Of a stretch of DNA of 64,000 nt, positions 1 to 13,168 are shown one piece after another (position 1 is the first letter of the stretch; every line of letters begins with the position of its first letter). Below the pieces are notes generated by a model. The model did no database searches and had not been told where the DNA came from. It saw only the letters and a list, made by a program, of their open reading frames with translations. The position numbers and the translations under genes were made by a program. Location of the stretch: the NCBI GenBank assembly GCA_032622095.1, contig CP136063.1, forward strand, positions 146,989,379 through 147,053,378, given 5' to 3'. This DNA comes from Siphonodentalium dalli (taxonomy: Eukaryota; Mollusca; Scaphopoda; Gadilida; Siphonodentaliidae).

Positions 1-1050
1 ATTTGCAGGCCCAAAAACATTTCCAATAGCCAGAGGCAGAAGGAACTCCTCGAATGCAAATCGACTCCGAAATGGTTATTTTCTATAGCCTTGTATTCAT
101 ATGTATCCTCAATCATGCCTGGACTATGCACGTTATAGAGCCATACATCTTGCATTTTCAATTAGGGATCTGTACATTACACATATGATATGTTCGCTTC
201 AATTAGTTCAGATAATAATATAATTTAGCCAAACTGTATCAGTATTAATCATTAAATCCCACTGGTGTTCCTATTTAGGATATTCATATGGGACAGAGAT
301 GGCACATAAACATTAACCTTTTTCAGAGGTAATGTTTTCACAAAGTAATATCCAGATACACGAATATAGGTATACAGATTTGAATGGATTTGACAGTAGT
401 TTGAGAAATCATATAACCTCTGAATACAAATCTCATATTTACCCATGGATCTGGATATTGCTTTCAGTAATCACATAACCTCTGTAAGCAAATCTAAAAT
501 TTACCAAGACACGTACATGCATTAGATTCACATTTGTATGGATCACATACCATGTATATCCATATTTATTTCATAGAACCCAACATTGATACAAAGGTAT
601 AATGTACAGATGATAACACATTCCATAAATTAGTAAGGGTATATGGTATACCATTACTAATTGTAATCTTAATTAATAGATTATATGTCCAGGCTGTAGG
701 TGAATCATATACCCTTAGTAATTGTAAAAGTGGATTGGTTAGAGGTGGTCCCATAGGTTACTATAGAAAAGTGGAATGCCAATATTCTTAGTTCACATAT
801 TACTTAGAACTTTCAATTCAAAGGTCTCCCAAACTAGTTATCTAAAATAGTAGAATACTTACAGAGGGATATCATAGTCACAAACATTAGTAAACTTGTG
901 ATGGTGTCCTGACAGGAATGTTGGTCAATAACATACAATGATCGAGGAATTGGGATCCACATGTCTATGCCACAGATGATATAATTATAAATAGAATATT
1001 ACTGGTTGATACTTAGTGGCACATAGTACCTGCAATTCCTTTCAAAGTTA
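1..1050. other. Gene-free AT-rich stretch
   Basis: I see no supported gene here. Open frames are short, lack recognisable domains and lie in AT-rich sequence. No tandem repeat or tRNA-like structure stands out. Confidence 0.5.
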
Positions 1051-1067
1051 TTTCAGGTATGCAAATT

Positions 1068-1162
1068 CCACAGGTCCCCTGGTGCGACAACACTACCATG
1101 AGTATATACCTTAATACAAGGTATATACTCATGGTACAGTTGTCCCACCAGGGGACCTGTGG
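1068..1162. repeat. Inverted repeat, 45-bp arms
   Basis: The left arm (1068-1112) and right arm (1118-1162) are reverse complements apart from a few mismatches, with a 5-bp spacer. Both arms hold the run CAGGTCCCCTGG or its complement. It would fold as a long hairpin and looks like a fold-back remnant. The open frames on both strands here are by-products of the palindrome. Confidence 0.85.
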
Positions 1163-1402
1163 CATATTCCATCTTCTGCTGGTGCACTTTAATTGGCCAA
1201 ATTCTATTATGAGAATCCTGAGGAAAAAATTACTCAAATTTCTTATCAAATAGTTGCCTGTTGAAGTTACATGCCAATGGTCCTAACAGACCTAACCATG
1301 GGACTTCCGAGTGAGTCATTTTTGATAATTATGTGATAGAAACAGTATGAAATCACATAACAAAGTCATGTGAAATCAATGACAATATTTCCAAAATGTA
1401 TA

Positions 1403-1500
1403 GGATATTCCCCCGAGCTGTCGGGCATTTGGACAAATAATTCAACGAGGCGAAGCCGAGTTGATTATTTGGCCGAATGCCCGACAGCTCGGGGAATATC
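1403..1500. repeat. Inverted repeat, about 42-bp arms
   Basis: Arms at 1403-1445 and 1460-1500 are near-perfect reverse complements around GAGCTGTCGGGCAT, with a short GC-rich loop. It is the second fold-back structure within 350 bp. No coding potential is seen. Confidence 0.85.
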
Positions 1501-1592
1501 TGTCTTAATCCACAGTTATTCCAGTAATAAATCCACATGATTTCTGGAAAAATTAAGTTTGATTATATAGTGCAGGGGAAGTAAAATATTAA

Positions 1593-2600
1593 GCCATAAA
1601 CTGAACATCTATAACGGAAATATGGGGACAATTCCATCTTACAGAACTGAGAACAAAGCTGTATGTGCATGGTGAGCAAAGTTATATTTAATGCCAAATC
1701 ATTTTCAACTCTCATTAATTTTGTAAAAAAAAAATTGTTGCTTTTTGGTACATTATGGCATTCAAAATAGCACGAACAATACATGCTAAACTAATACACA
1801 GACGTAGCGTGTATATACCGAGAAAACCAGTCATTCAGGCAATTTCAGGGACAATGTCATTGCGACACGGACAGGGTGATTGGTCTCATCCCCCCCCCAA
1901 CCAATGATCATCATATTTTTCAACAGTTGTAAGTCTCATGTCTGAAACAACATTAAATTTAATAAGATACTTCAGGCAACAAACAGGTTAACGTTGTTTG
2001 ATATTTTTGCCAACAAATATCTAGTCCGTGATTAGTTGTTTTAGACAAAAAGTCTATATTTTCCCAATATTTGACAAATTTATGTTAGGACTGAAATCGC
2101 CATCAGTTGGACAAGTTATGTGATCAAATACCCAACAGAGCAATTTCAGTCGATCATATAGTAAAGAAGACGTGTATGTACATTCATCCACACATAGACT
2201 CCAAATCATTAAACAATTAAACAAAGCTACAACTTTGCCTGGCCTGGCCCAGCCATGGCCCTATACAATCTGGAACGTGGTATGAACGCTCACTGAGTTG
2301 TCATTAATCAGTGAGAATAAATGCGGGTCAGTTTAATTAGCTGATTGTGGAGATAACGAGATGAGTATATGCTCTTGCATGAATGTTTGAATACCACGTG
2401 GAAGGTATTTTGTCAGATCGAATTGAGAAAGCCATGTAAAACATCGATCCATAAACTGAACATAAATACAATTGGGAGATATAACGGAAATATGGGGACA
2501 ATTCCATCTTACAGAACTGAGAACAAAGCTGCAGGTGCATGGTGAGCAAAGTTATATTAAATGCCAAATAATTTTCAACTCTCATTAATTTTGTAAACAA
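1593..2600. repeat. Direct repeat pair (1593-1727 and 2446-2600)
   Basis: About 135 bp beginning 'CATAAACTGAACAT' occurs twice in the same orientation 850 bp apart. The second copy has an extra insertion of about 17 bp. The block between them (1728-2445) holds no recognisable gene. The copies could be a dispersed repeat or the remains of direct terminal repeats, but no coding region links them. Confidence 0.75.
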
Positions 2601-3336
2601 AAATAATTTAAATATACCTGTCTTGATAGATATATATTAAGTTCCATGATAAATGATATTCCACTCAAATGTTGCCCATAACATAGGAAATGCCATGGCG
2701 ACTGTTGTTTTAGGGACGTGACCACGGGGTGGGTTTTTCACCGTTAAGAATCTGGAGACCCTAAGCTTTTGCTGGGAATTTAAGTGTGCAACATTCCTCA
2801 TATTTTGCAGCAGTGCAAACTTTCACTATATTTCCAACTGTTTGATGAGCCAGTAATTCCAGAACTATCTAACCTAATGGCGTGATGCAAATGCGATTTA
2901 CCGATTTCGTATGTAGTTGGTTCTTGGGAGGGGCGGGGCTCAGTAAGAGATTTCTAAATCATCACTAAATATAACGTCCATTCGATTATAATATCTTTTG
3001 GTCCAGATATTCGCATTTAAGTCCACCGTGTGGTTTCCACCTGGATATTGGATGATGCTGAGGTCACCCCAAACGATATACAATAAAGAGCGCTATCAAT
3101 TATGAGCTTTTGTAGTTGTTTTCAATGTATTACTCATGCCATGGATTAGTGAGTGGATTTTTGTGATACATGTACTTGTACATAATAATAATGATGTGGT
3201 AGCCAGTGTGCCTGGTAGACCGAATTTAATCCACTGATTGGTGTCATATAATTCTGCTCTTCCTGCTGTATTATACACATGTAACCTCTTGTTTGAAGTG
3301 TGTTACTGATAGTTAGTGGATAGGGCATGCAGGCTT

Positions 3337-3417
3337 ACAATAGATGGTGATTATCTTAATAGCTGGGGAATATTTTAATATTTCCCCGTTATTGTTAAAA
3401 TAATCACCAGCTATTGT
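3337..3417. repeat. Nested hairpin
   Basis: An inner stem (GGGGAATATT paired with AATATTTCCCC) sits inside an outer stem (ATAGATGGTGATTAT paired with ATAATCACCAGCTAT). The total is about 80 bp. It looks like a small fold-back element. Confidence 0.6.
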
Positions 3418-3651
3418 TGGTAGCAGGGTATAGTCCAGATAATGTACAAGGGAGAACAATAGGAAACATGGCAGCTGTGGATCAAGTATAATTATATATC
3501 ATTTATGACTTATTTTTAGGTTAATTTGTGACTTATTTTACACACACACAATAAGGACCAATTTTAATCAATGAACTAAATCCCAATTCCATTGGTGTTT
3601 TTGTTTAAGATATTCCTCTGGGAGGGACAGGGCTGTCATCTTTAACCCTCT

Positions 3652-3846
3652 CAGTGCCAAGTCCGATTTTTGTATCAACCCATATTTCCTTGATCATTTT
3701 TCAAATTTATTGATTATAATAATGTGATACATTGATGGAAAGAGCTCTTAGAGCTCTTTCCATCAATGTATCACATTATTATAATCAATAAATTTGAAAA
3801 ATGATCAAGGAAATATGGGTTGATACAAAAATCGGACTTGGCACTG
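3652..3846. repeat. Essentially perfect 195-bp palindrome
   Basis: Two 97-bp arms are reverse complements around a single central base near 3749 (GAGCTCTTAGAGCTC). The outer ends read CAGTGCCAAGTCCG and CGGACTTGGCACTG. There is effectively no loop. Such structures arise from fold-back transposons, from recent inverted duplication, or as library artefacts. An open frame beginning at 3801 runs through the right arm and has no recognisable domain. Confidence 0.9.
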
Positions 3847-4289
3847 TTCATCATTATAAAACATACAGTAACTTTTATATCCAATTTGGGAATCAATTAC
3901 ACATGTTCCTGGTTAGTGCAACAAAAATCTTTTCTTATCAGGAGTGCAATAAAAATCCATTCTTATCAGTGAACATCATTTCCCATATGGGACCCATTCT
4001 AAGACCCACTATTAGTGCAATAAAAATCCGTTCTTATCAGAACTTTATATTTTCTGAGAATTTTTGCATTATGTCCCATGGAAATTCCATCAGAGACTCT
4101 CATTGAAAAAGTGTTTCATTTTTACAAAGGAATGGAGTGAAATTCTGGTTTGTAGCTCAGGACACATGCCCTAAAGCTGTAGTGACACCTGTTACCACCT
4201 GTAAAAGGCAAATCGTGTTCTCGGACTTCTCAAAAGAAATCTTCATGGCTGTCACAAAGACATAAGAGAGAAAGCCTACTTTCTTTAAA

Positions 4290-4721
4290 CTATATAGGCC
4301 CCTGAGAGCTGTATTTCCTTCTACGCAACCGATGATGAGCTCTCCTGAGTTCGTTGCCTTCTGGATCCAAAATCCGCAGTGCTTCTTGAATGGCAGATCG
4401 TGGAACTCATTTGCCTTCCATTTGCATTGTGTGCCACACTGTCCGGTATCCACCAATGCACCCAGGTCCATCGATAATTTCTGAAACACGCTCTATAACA
4501 TTCCTTAGGTTATAGTTCACCAATCGTCGTCTTAGTCGGTAGAGTTTTAAACGCCGCAAAAGAGTTCGTTTGCTGATGCTAATATTAAAGTGTGTTCTCA
4601 GAATATATAAGGCCACGATCTCAACATAACTATATCCTCTATAGAACAAATCTCGAATAACAGTTTCTTCGTTATAATCGGTGTCCATGACATTGACAGA
4701 GTGTGTAACGCTAATGTGCAC
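4290..4721 (-). pseudogene. Integrase/transposase-like fragment, broken
   Basis: The reading frame begins with an ATG at 4719-4721. Residues about 20-65 carry a helix-turn-helix-like region (GYSYVEIVALYILR, SISKRTLLRRLK, LRRR), followed by a segment with GGYRTVWH. A TGA near 4407 interrupts it. The same frame then continues with a basic stretch containing LRILDPEGNEL and RRRKYSSQGP before a second stop near 4298. This order (HTH, 'GYR', 'LDPEG', 'RRR.Y...GP') matches, from general knowledge, the N-terminal part of the integrase-core proteins that are repetitive in fish and invertebrate genomes. The catalytic DDE core is absent, so this is a truncated remnant with at least one nonsense mutation. 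The exact superfamily is uncertain. Confidence 0.55.
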
Positions 4722-5048
4722 TTGTAATAAATAGGATTACACCTCCAAATTGCTCAAAAAAGAGAATTTACTAAAGATGGACGTTTGCTCCCAACACATA
4801 TTGTTGCAGTATACAATGTGTTCTTCCGTGGCGCGGGCATAATGATCGAGTAATGTCTTGTTCGAATTATACACACAAACATTTATTTAGATTGAGTCAC
4901 ATATATAACCTGCCAGTATTGGTTAAAAAGTCGGAACATCACCCCATGAGATATAGATTTACGACCTGATATTCTATTGCTCGCATACCTCCCACGATAT
5001 CACAGCCTTGAAAAATTTTTATCGTGAGAGAGAGAGGTCTAGCCATGT

Positions 5049-5655
5049 TACCGTGAGTGAAAAGTTTATTTTGCCGTGAGTGAAAAGATTGTTTTGCCGT
5101 GAGTGAAAAGTTTGTTTTGCCGTGAGTGAAAAGTATGTTTTGCCGTGAGTGAAAAGTTTATTTTGCCGTGAGTGAAAAGTTTGTTTTGCCGTGGATGAAA
5201 AGTATGTTTTGCCATGAGTGAAAAGTTTATTTTGCCGTGAGTGAAAAGTTTGTTTTGCCGTGGATGAAAAGTATGTTTTGCCTGAGTGAAAAGTTTGTTT
5301 TGCCGTGGATGAAAAGTTTATTTTGCCGTGAGTGAAAAGTATGTTTTGCAGTGAGTGAAAAGTTTATTTTGCCGTGAGTGTAAAGTATGTTTTCCCGTGA
5401 GTGAAAAGTTTATTCTGCCGTGAGTGAACAGATTATTCTGTCGTGATTGAAAAGTTTGATTTGCCGTGAGTGAAAAGTTTATTCTGCCGTGATTGAAAAG
5501 TTTGTTTTGCCGTGAGTGAAAAGTTTATTCTGCCGTGATTGAAAAGTTTGTTTTGCCGTGAGTGAAAAGTTTATTCTGCTTGAGTGAAAAGTTTGTTTTG
5601 CCGTGAGTAAAAAGTTCACGGCAAAATAAACTTTTGAAAAGTTTGTTTTGCCGTG
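5049..5655. repeat. 23-bp minisatellite, about 26 copies
   Basis: Tandem array of a 23-bp unit, consensus CCGTGAGTGAAAAGTTTATTTTG, with common variants TTTGTTTTG and GTGGATGAAAAG. Near the end (about 5613-5640) one unit is inverted, giving a local palindrome. The array is not a multiple of three in length per unit and carries stops. Open frames across it are not genes. Confidence 0.92.
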
Positions 5656-5669
5656 GCACTTATGGGCCA

Positions 5670-6560
5670 CCGTACATTATTAAATGCATCATCTCTTCCT
5701 TTGGACAACCTCAAAAAACCCATCCGCTTATTAAAGTCGTCACACAAAAACCCATTGTCGAGACATCCCCTTTGGCTACTGGGAAGTCTACAAATTTCGT
5801 TTGGTTCCAGATGTTGTGCGACTGTGGAATAAACTTGAAACTGAGACAGCTCTACTTATACACTTAATCCAGGATCCCCCGATACCTTTGCCAAGGCTAT
5901 CAGAAACTCAAGCCACCCTAAACAAAATTCTAACAACTAATTATTGGAAGCTTGACACCTGTGAGGTGGGATAATGTAGTTCAATGAAACACTAACTAAT
6001 CAAGATAAAGATCAAGCTGCTTTTGCACTCCAACAAATGGGACATAGGGAGCAGGGTGGTGGGGGGAGGTGTGTTGGCACAGAGTTCTTTTTTATGATAA
6101 AATAGCAAGAAAAACCTGAAATAATTTTTATCTGGTGAGCACAATGCATCCATTCTGAAAACATACAAGGTTAAATCCCTTTAAGTGGTTAACCCTTTCA
6201 ACATTGGTTCCTTGGCACCGAGTGGGCCCTATACCCTGAGTGCCCTTCATGTTTTCTACTATCTTATAGAAATGCATACATGCCTGATATTAATAATGTT
6301 ATAAATGCATGATACCTGAAACTCCACATGGATGTTACTGGTAGAGCTGTGATTACAAGATTGGCAAGTATTATAAAAGAAAACTACTCCTTAGCAATGC
6401 AGCCAGGTTTTAAATAAACTTAATTATGCTCTGGACATTGTTATTTCACTTCAATAAATGCATTAGTTTCGGAGGTCTGTCATCAAAATTGTGCATATTA
6501 TCATTGTAAATGCTATGTTATTAACAAATTGACTTTGGGTATGAGTAATGGTAATCATTT
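5670..6560. other. Gene-free stretch
   Basis: Nothing beyond AT-rich single-copy-looking sequence is visible. An open frame at 5634-5867 starts inside the minisatellite and shows no domain. Confidence 0.4.
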
Positions 6561-6599
6561 AAAACATTTTGATACAAAAACTATGTGGAACTGCCAACT

Positions 6600-7780
6600 G
6601 GTGTTTAAAATAAAAGGTCGGTAGACCTCATGTCCGCCTCTAAGCGTCGGCTTGATACGACCGTTGTTTGCGCATAAAAATTGGCATGGCGGAACACGAA
6701 ATCGAATTTGATCTGTCTTTTGTGCTAGTAAACCTACATATACCAAATTTAATTTCATTCAGTACACATTTACTAAAGTTATCATCCGGAAACCTCAAAT
6801 TGGCAAAAGTTGAAAAGGGACATAAAAATTGGCATGGCGGAAAACTAAAATTTGAATCGTAGGGTCATAGCTAATGACAAAATTATTGTAAACTGAAAAA
6901 TAATTTTGGGATTTCTAAAAAATGGCAACAACTCCACTAGTCTATTTACATATTTAAAAGTAAATTCTAACTATTACACATTTAAAAGTAAATTTTAAGT
7001 CGAGCAAGTCCAATTGGTGGGCGGAACCCGAATTCAAACCTGACCTGTCTTTAGTGCTAGTAAACCTACATACCAAATTTAATTTCATTCAGTACACATT
7101 TACTAAAGTTATATATCATCCGGAAACCTCAAATTGGCAAAAATTCTAAGTAAAAAAGGGACATAACTCTGGTGAAAATTGGCGGGCAGACCCGAATTCG
7201 AACTTGACCTGTGTTTTGCTGGGAGAAAGACACATACCAAATTTGGTTTAAATCTGATTAACTCTACTAAAGTTATCATCCGGACATAAACTTTTGGGGT
7301 TTTATATGTCGGGTCGGCGGACAAAAAGGACCATAACTCTCGCAAAAATTATCGGATTAAACCAAAATTCGAACTTGAGCTGTAATCCACACAAAAACGG
7401 GTTTTGCATATAAACAATCCAAAATCAAGTTATCATCCGGAAACCAAAAAACAGAAGAAAAACTGAATTTTCTATGTCGAAAAAGGGGCATAACTCTGCC
7501 AAAAATGGTCGGGCAGAACCCAAATTCGAACTTGACCTGTGTTATGCTGGGAAAAAGTAATATACCAAATTTGGTTTGAATCCGATTGGTGAAAATTGGC
7601 GGACGGAACCAGAATTCGAACTTGACCTGTCTTTTCTGCTAGTAAACCCACATACCAAATTTAATTTAATTTAGTTCACTCTAACTAAAGTTATCATCCG
7701 GAAACCTCGGACGCACGGACGGACGCACGGACGTGCTGATTATAATAGTCCTCCGAACCCGTTGGGTCGGCGGACAATGA
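6600..7780. repeat. Tandem repeat element with ACGG tract and hairpin
   Basis: Diverged copies of a repeat of roughly 160 bp (shared blocks AAAGGGACATAACTCT, GAATTCGAACTTGACCTGT, ATACCAAATTTGGTTTAA, AAGTTATCATCCGGAAACC) run through this stretch. They end in an ACGG-rich tract at about 7708-7735 and a hairpin at about 7747-7772 (CCGAACCC paired with GGGTCGG). The order array, ACGG tract, hairpin resembles the bivalve 'pearl'-type nonautonomous elements. No transposase is encoded. Confidence 0.65.
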
Positions 7781-7799
7781 CAAATCAGTTGTGTCACTT

Positions 7800-9370
7800 C
7801 TCACTATTTTTGCCCCAGAGAGAAGTGACTTAATTCTCTCAGTATGCATATCGTCGGTGAGCTTCTAAAAGGGCATAGCTGCCATTAAGGGTGCGAAAAT
7901 ATTTTATTTCATTTTCGGAATCTACGAATTTGATTACATAGGTTCATTAGATAACTTGTCAATATTTCAAGTATAAATACCTTTTTTTGGGGTATTTTTC
8001 ATGGAAATTTGTAGTCTAAAATGTCATATATGGGTTTCCCGCAAAAAATTTGGTTAATTTTAAAATGTCATATAATTTATTCCCGTTCCTGGTAGGACAA
8101 TTCTGATTGGATTGTTTTGAAGAAGAATGGCAGGATGGCGTATCTTCCTTATCCTGACAGGGACTAACAAGGCCGCTGGAATCGTCAAAACAAACAGTGA
8201 CAAAAGGTCGTATGAGCGAGATTTCTAGTAATTTTCTACTTTTTACTTCTAAAAAATTGCATAAGAGCATAAAATTACTTTATTATTGAATATGAATGTG
8301 AAAAATATTATAACAACTGTGATACGAGGTGTTATTGTGCAAAGCTATTTGCAGGTACCAATTACAGTTCCTTAGATAAATAGTTTTTCGGTCCCCTGAA
8401 CAATTTGATTTTCCTGAGGTACGACCTTTTAGAAGGCCATGCACCAGCGATATGTCCCTACAGCATATTAAAACTTATTTTCTGATTATAATGGTGCCGT
8501 TACTCATTATAATCATCTAAATGAAATAACTGCCACATTTTCTTTTTGTCACCTCCTAGTCACTATCGCACCATGGAAGTAAACCTGAACCTGCACTGAG
8601 TGACCTTCAAATTCAATGTATGACAATAAAAACCATGTCAACATCCCAGAATGTCACTGAATTGCAGTATCAATCCTCTGGAATCTACTAATGCAATGTA
8701 TGTCACCAGTGTTGGTTGACAGGAGCTCTATATATTTTATTTTTTTTAGTGATAACAAAACATAGGTGAGCTTAGATCATTTTTTTTCAGTATGAGGCAG
8801 GAGGGTATTCTTTGTGTTTTTGGATTTTCAGATGGACTAACTGAGGACATGTATACGGCTAGGGAAGTCAAACAATTGAGCTACCTTTGCATACCAGTAC
8901 ACACATTGGCCCAAACAAATACTTCTTTCACAAACAGGGAGTGAAATTGAAACATGTTGGAGATAAAAGAAGCACTTTATTTATGTGGGGAAATTGGTCT
9001 GAAGTTAGTTTAATATTACATATAACAATAGTACAATACTTACCCCATGTCATGTGCGTATATCTGAGTACCAATATAAGCACCCAATTGATATATGTAT
9101 GGCCGGTCAAGCGTGCTGAAAGCCATGGGTGAATAGTTGGTCAATGGGGAGATTATGTGTATCCTAACAATTATGTTATCTACTCACAACATCAGGACAT
9201 AACACAAGGATTGATAATTATATGACTGGGCAAATGCCCAGAGATATGTATCGTGACTATCGTCACATAGTTAATGTGAATCAGGTCTGGGGTGAATTTG
9301 GTTATCTTAGGGTCTTTTGAAGTCTTTTCGCACACCATGCCATGACCGTTATTACACAAGATCCACATAT
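7800..9370. other. Gene-free stretch
   Basis: No supported gene, tandem repeat or structural RNA is seen. The ORFs on both strands around 8887-9132 overlap each other and show no domain. Confidence 0.4.
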
Positions 9371-10650
9371 TACACAAGAGCATTGCTAGGGCGTGGCAAA
9401 ATACGCCCTTTAGCTATTTCGAATTGTACTACCGCAAAATAAAATAATACTTTGGGCTTACATTTGAAGAATATCTGATATACCCCTAATTTCAATGCCA
9501 AAATGCGGTCAAATTCTAAGTCGAAAAATGGCTGTAGCTCGAGTGCTAGCATACCCCCACCGAGGCAAATTCAACCTGCATTATCCGTAAACCCAACAAA
9601 AAAGATTTTTAACTTTAAAGAAAAATTCGGACTAATAATATCGATATGGTGTCACAAGAAGCTTGTACGGAAAAAATTATTCAAATTGGTTCATATTTGT
9701 TAAAGTTATTAAGTCGGACAGTCAAAATAAGTCGAAAATGAAGTGTAATATTACGAAAAATATTACAGTCTGAGCCAATCCCTAGCTGCATCATGTAGAG
9801 AGTACCAAAAATTATTGAAATCGGTTTATATTTGTTAAAGTTATTAAGTCGGACAGAATTTTCTAAGTCAAAATAAGTCGAAAATGAGGCGTAACTTAAC
9901 ACAAAAAGTCGGACCGAACCGCAATTAGCATCATGCGGAGAGGCAGTCCTAAGGAGATTGCATACAAAAAATTATTGAAATCTGTTCATAGTTGTTCGAG
10001 TTATGAGGTCGGACGGACGGACGGACGGACGGACACACGGACTGAGAAAGCACGACGGACGGACAGACGCAGTCAATCCAGTATACCCCCCATTTTCTTC
10101 GAAAGTGGGGGTATAATAATTAGACAGAACCTATATTCGAACTTGGCCTGTAGTTTTAGCCGGGAAATACATATCAGCTTTGGTTCAGATCAAATAATCA
10201 AAACTGGAGTTATCGGTCGGAAACCGAAATGATATGAAATTGGTCATATTCTAAGTCGAAAAAGGGCTGTAACTCACATTAAAATAACTGGACGGAACCC
10301 ATATTCGAACTTGGCCTGTATCGTTAGCTGGGAAATACATATACCAACTTTGGTTCAGATCAAATAATCCAAACTGGAGTTATCGGTCGGAAACCAAAAA
10401 TGTTAACAGATGGTCAAATTCTAAGTCGAAAAAGGGCCGTAACTCATGTAAAAATAATTGGATGGAACCCATATTCGAACTTGGCCTGTAGTTTTAGCTG
10501 GGAAATACACATACCAACTTTGGTTCAGATAAAATAATCCAAACTGGAGTTATCGGTCGGAAACCAAAAATGTTAACAGACAGACGGACGGACGGCTCGA
10601 CGGACAGACAGACGGTGCGACAGACTGATTACATAATACGACCTATAACA
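9370..10650. repeat. Two adjacent tandem-repeat elements with ACGG tracts
   Basis: The first part (about 9540-10115) shares AAAGTTATTAAGTCGGACAG blocks. It ends with (ACGG)n at 10012-10036 and a hairpin at about 10083-10113 (TACCCCCCATTTTC paired with GAAAGTGGGGGTA). The second part (about 10117-10640) has three copies, spaced about 165 bp, of ATATTCGAACTTGGCCTGTA and GGAGTTATCGGTCGGAAACC, and ends with another ACGG/ACAG-rich tract at 10577-10620. These are the same architecture as 6600-7780 but with different sequence. Confidence 0.65.
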
Positions 10651-13168
10651 ATGGAGAGATATTAAGAACATAATTGAGGCATAAGCTAGCTTATCAACTG
10701 AACCATAATGTATACAAATGTCATGGATCCCTGCACTGCATCTACCAGGGCAGCTCTATTTTATAGGTGCATGAAACAATAGTGTGTTTATTCATGAATA
10801 ACAGGAATGTGTTAACTCCAGTATCAGATTGCAACTCAATTATGTGAGCATCATACTTTCACTTTATGTTCATAAACCATGAGACATGAATGTGCTCAAT
10901 TTAAATTGAAAATTATACGATACAAACATGCTAATTTCACCATATATACAAGAATAAAAAATTAAAAAATATCACAGGTGGGAGATTTTTACCAGCAGGC
11001 GCTGATAAGAAACAATTCAATTTTGAAAGTGTTTACGCTATGGGTTAGGTGACATTTACATTTACCCAACTATTTTTGCGTTTAAGCATTGAAAGGTTTA
11101 AAAATGTGGTTTGAGTAACACAATTCTGTCTTCTCTGTTCTGATGAATACCATTTAAGGTATATAATTTTAAATATTGCCATTTTCAGGAAGTTATGTGG
11201 CTCCATGGCATTGTTGCTTCTGGCACCTCACTCGAGTCACTGGGCATATCACCACACTAGTAGCATATGTGGCTGTTAGTGTTGGAAGGTTGTGGAATTT
11301 ACGTTTCGGTTTCGTTTTTTTTGGGGTTAAAAACCTCGGTCTCGGTTTCGGTCTTAGTATGCAATCACTTAATATATAGCAATTAGTCCAACACAATTGG
11401 ACATAACAGGCACTACCAGTTACAGAGGGTTAGGATAATTAAGTTGGGGAACAGCTTGCTGTGTTGCTAAATCATGAACTTTAATGAGAATGTGAGATAA
11501 AAGTCATACACAAAATAGTTGTGCCCGACTGACCATATTTCTTGACGCTGACCCTAAACTTTTTTTCCAACTGTACACAAATATTTCCCCCATACCAAAA
11601 TCAAAATATAAAAATGAAACGCAAATACAGCGACGTTTCATGCATACAAGATGAAGTCCTGTGCGACTTATATTGATACCGATATCATTTACAATCAATA
11701 CTGCATTGAATTGTTTAAAGACAAGGCCGTGGTAATCAATCAGTTACGATGTAGCATGTGCCCAGTAATGATGACGTAATTACGCGTTTGATGTTCCCGC
11801 TCAGTTTGTGGGTGAGAGATACCGATACGCGCAAAAATAACTGCCATGATCAACAAGACGCAAATAAGAGCACGTACGTGTACACAGCAATTGGCCAGCT
11901 CAAATTCATAATATTTCATTGAACGTTATAGATAAAAGTTCAATTTTATTGACCGATTAGCCGGGAGAATGAAGTTTCAGAAATTGCAGTTCTAACTGCC
12001 AGCTTTATTTCCACACGGAACGAAATTTTTTCGTCATGCACACGTCATCAATTCAAATAGTGCACACTTATTCTAAGACAGTTGACAATAAAGGTGACAA
12101 AAGTCAACGACCTACTGAATGTACAGTTCGTGTTGACTGTGTTGCCACTCATCGATCCGTAGGTTCCAGAACAAAAAGGTTCCGGACCATTTCCCATGTG
12201 GTATAACATTTTTTTTTGGTTCGCATTCTCATTTTTGCAACGACATGCTTCCTCATTTCAGTTTCGTTTGGCAAAGCAAACACAATCACTGCACAATTAT
12301 AGACTAATTTTCTTCTTGTCATTGGATCTTCAGATGCAAAATTCGGATCGTGGAATGGATTTTACCGATCACCGAGAACTCGGTTTTTAGCTCAACTTAC
12401 TTTGTAAGTTTGAGCTATTGCCATGGGTTGGCGTCCGTCGTCCGTATGTCTGTCAACAATTTCCTTTGGCGCGGGCTACAGGTCGTAGCTTTGGTCTGAT
12501 CTTTATGAAATTTGTCATGAATGTTGACATTGACATGTAGATGGGAACGAGTCATTTTGGGGTCATTCGGCCAAAAAACATGGCCGCTGGTGGCCATCTT
12601 GGATTTCAAAATTGAATTAATTGGCACGGTCTACAGGTCGTACTGTTCGTCTGATCACCATGAAATTTGTCATGGATGTTAATATTGACATGTAGATGGG
12701 AGCGAGTGATTTTGGGGTCGTTCGGCCAAAAAACATGGCCGCCAGCAGCCATCTTGGATTTTACTCTTTACATGACTAAATCCTTTGGCGCGGGCTACAG
12801 GTCTTAGCTTTGGTCGGAACTTCATGAAATTTGTTATGGATGTTAACAATGACATGTAGACGGGAACGAGTCCTTTTGAGGTTATTCAGCCAAAAAACAT
12901 GGCCGCTGGAGGCCATCTTGGATTTCAAAATTAAATCCATTGGTGCGGGCTACAGGTCGTACTATTCGACTGATAATCATGAAATTTGTCATGGATGTTA
13001 ATATTGAAATGTAGATGGGAACGAGTCATTTTGGGGTCGTTCGGCCAAAAAACATGGCCGCCAGCAGCCATCTTGGATTTTACTCTTTACATGACTAAAT
13101 CCTTTGGCGCGGGCTGCAGGTCGTAGCTTTAGTCGGATCTTCATGAAATTTGTCATGGATGTTAACAA

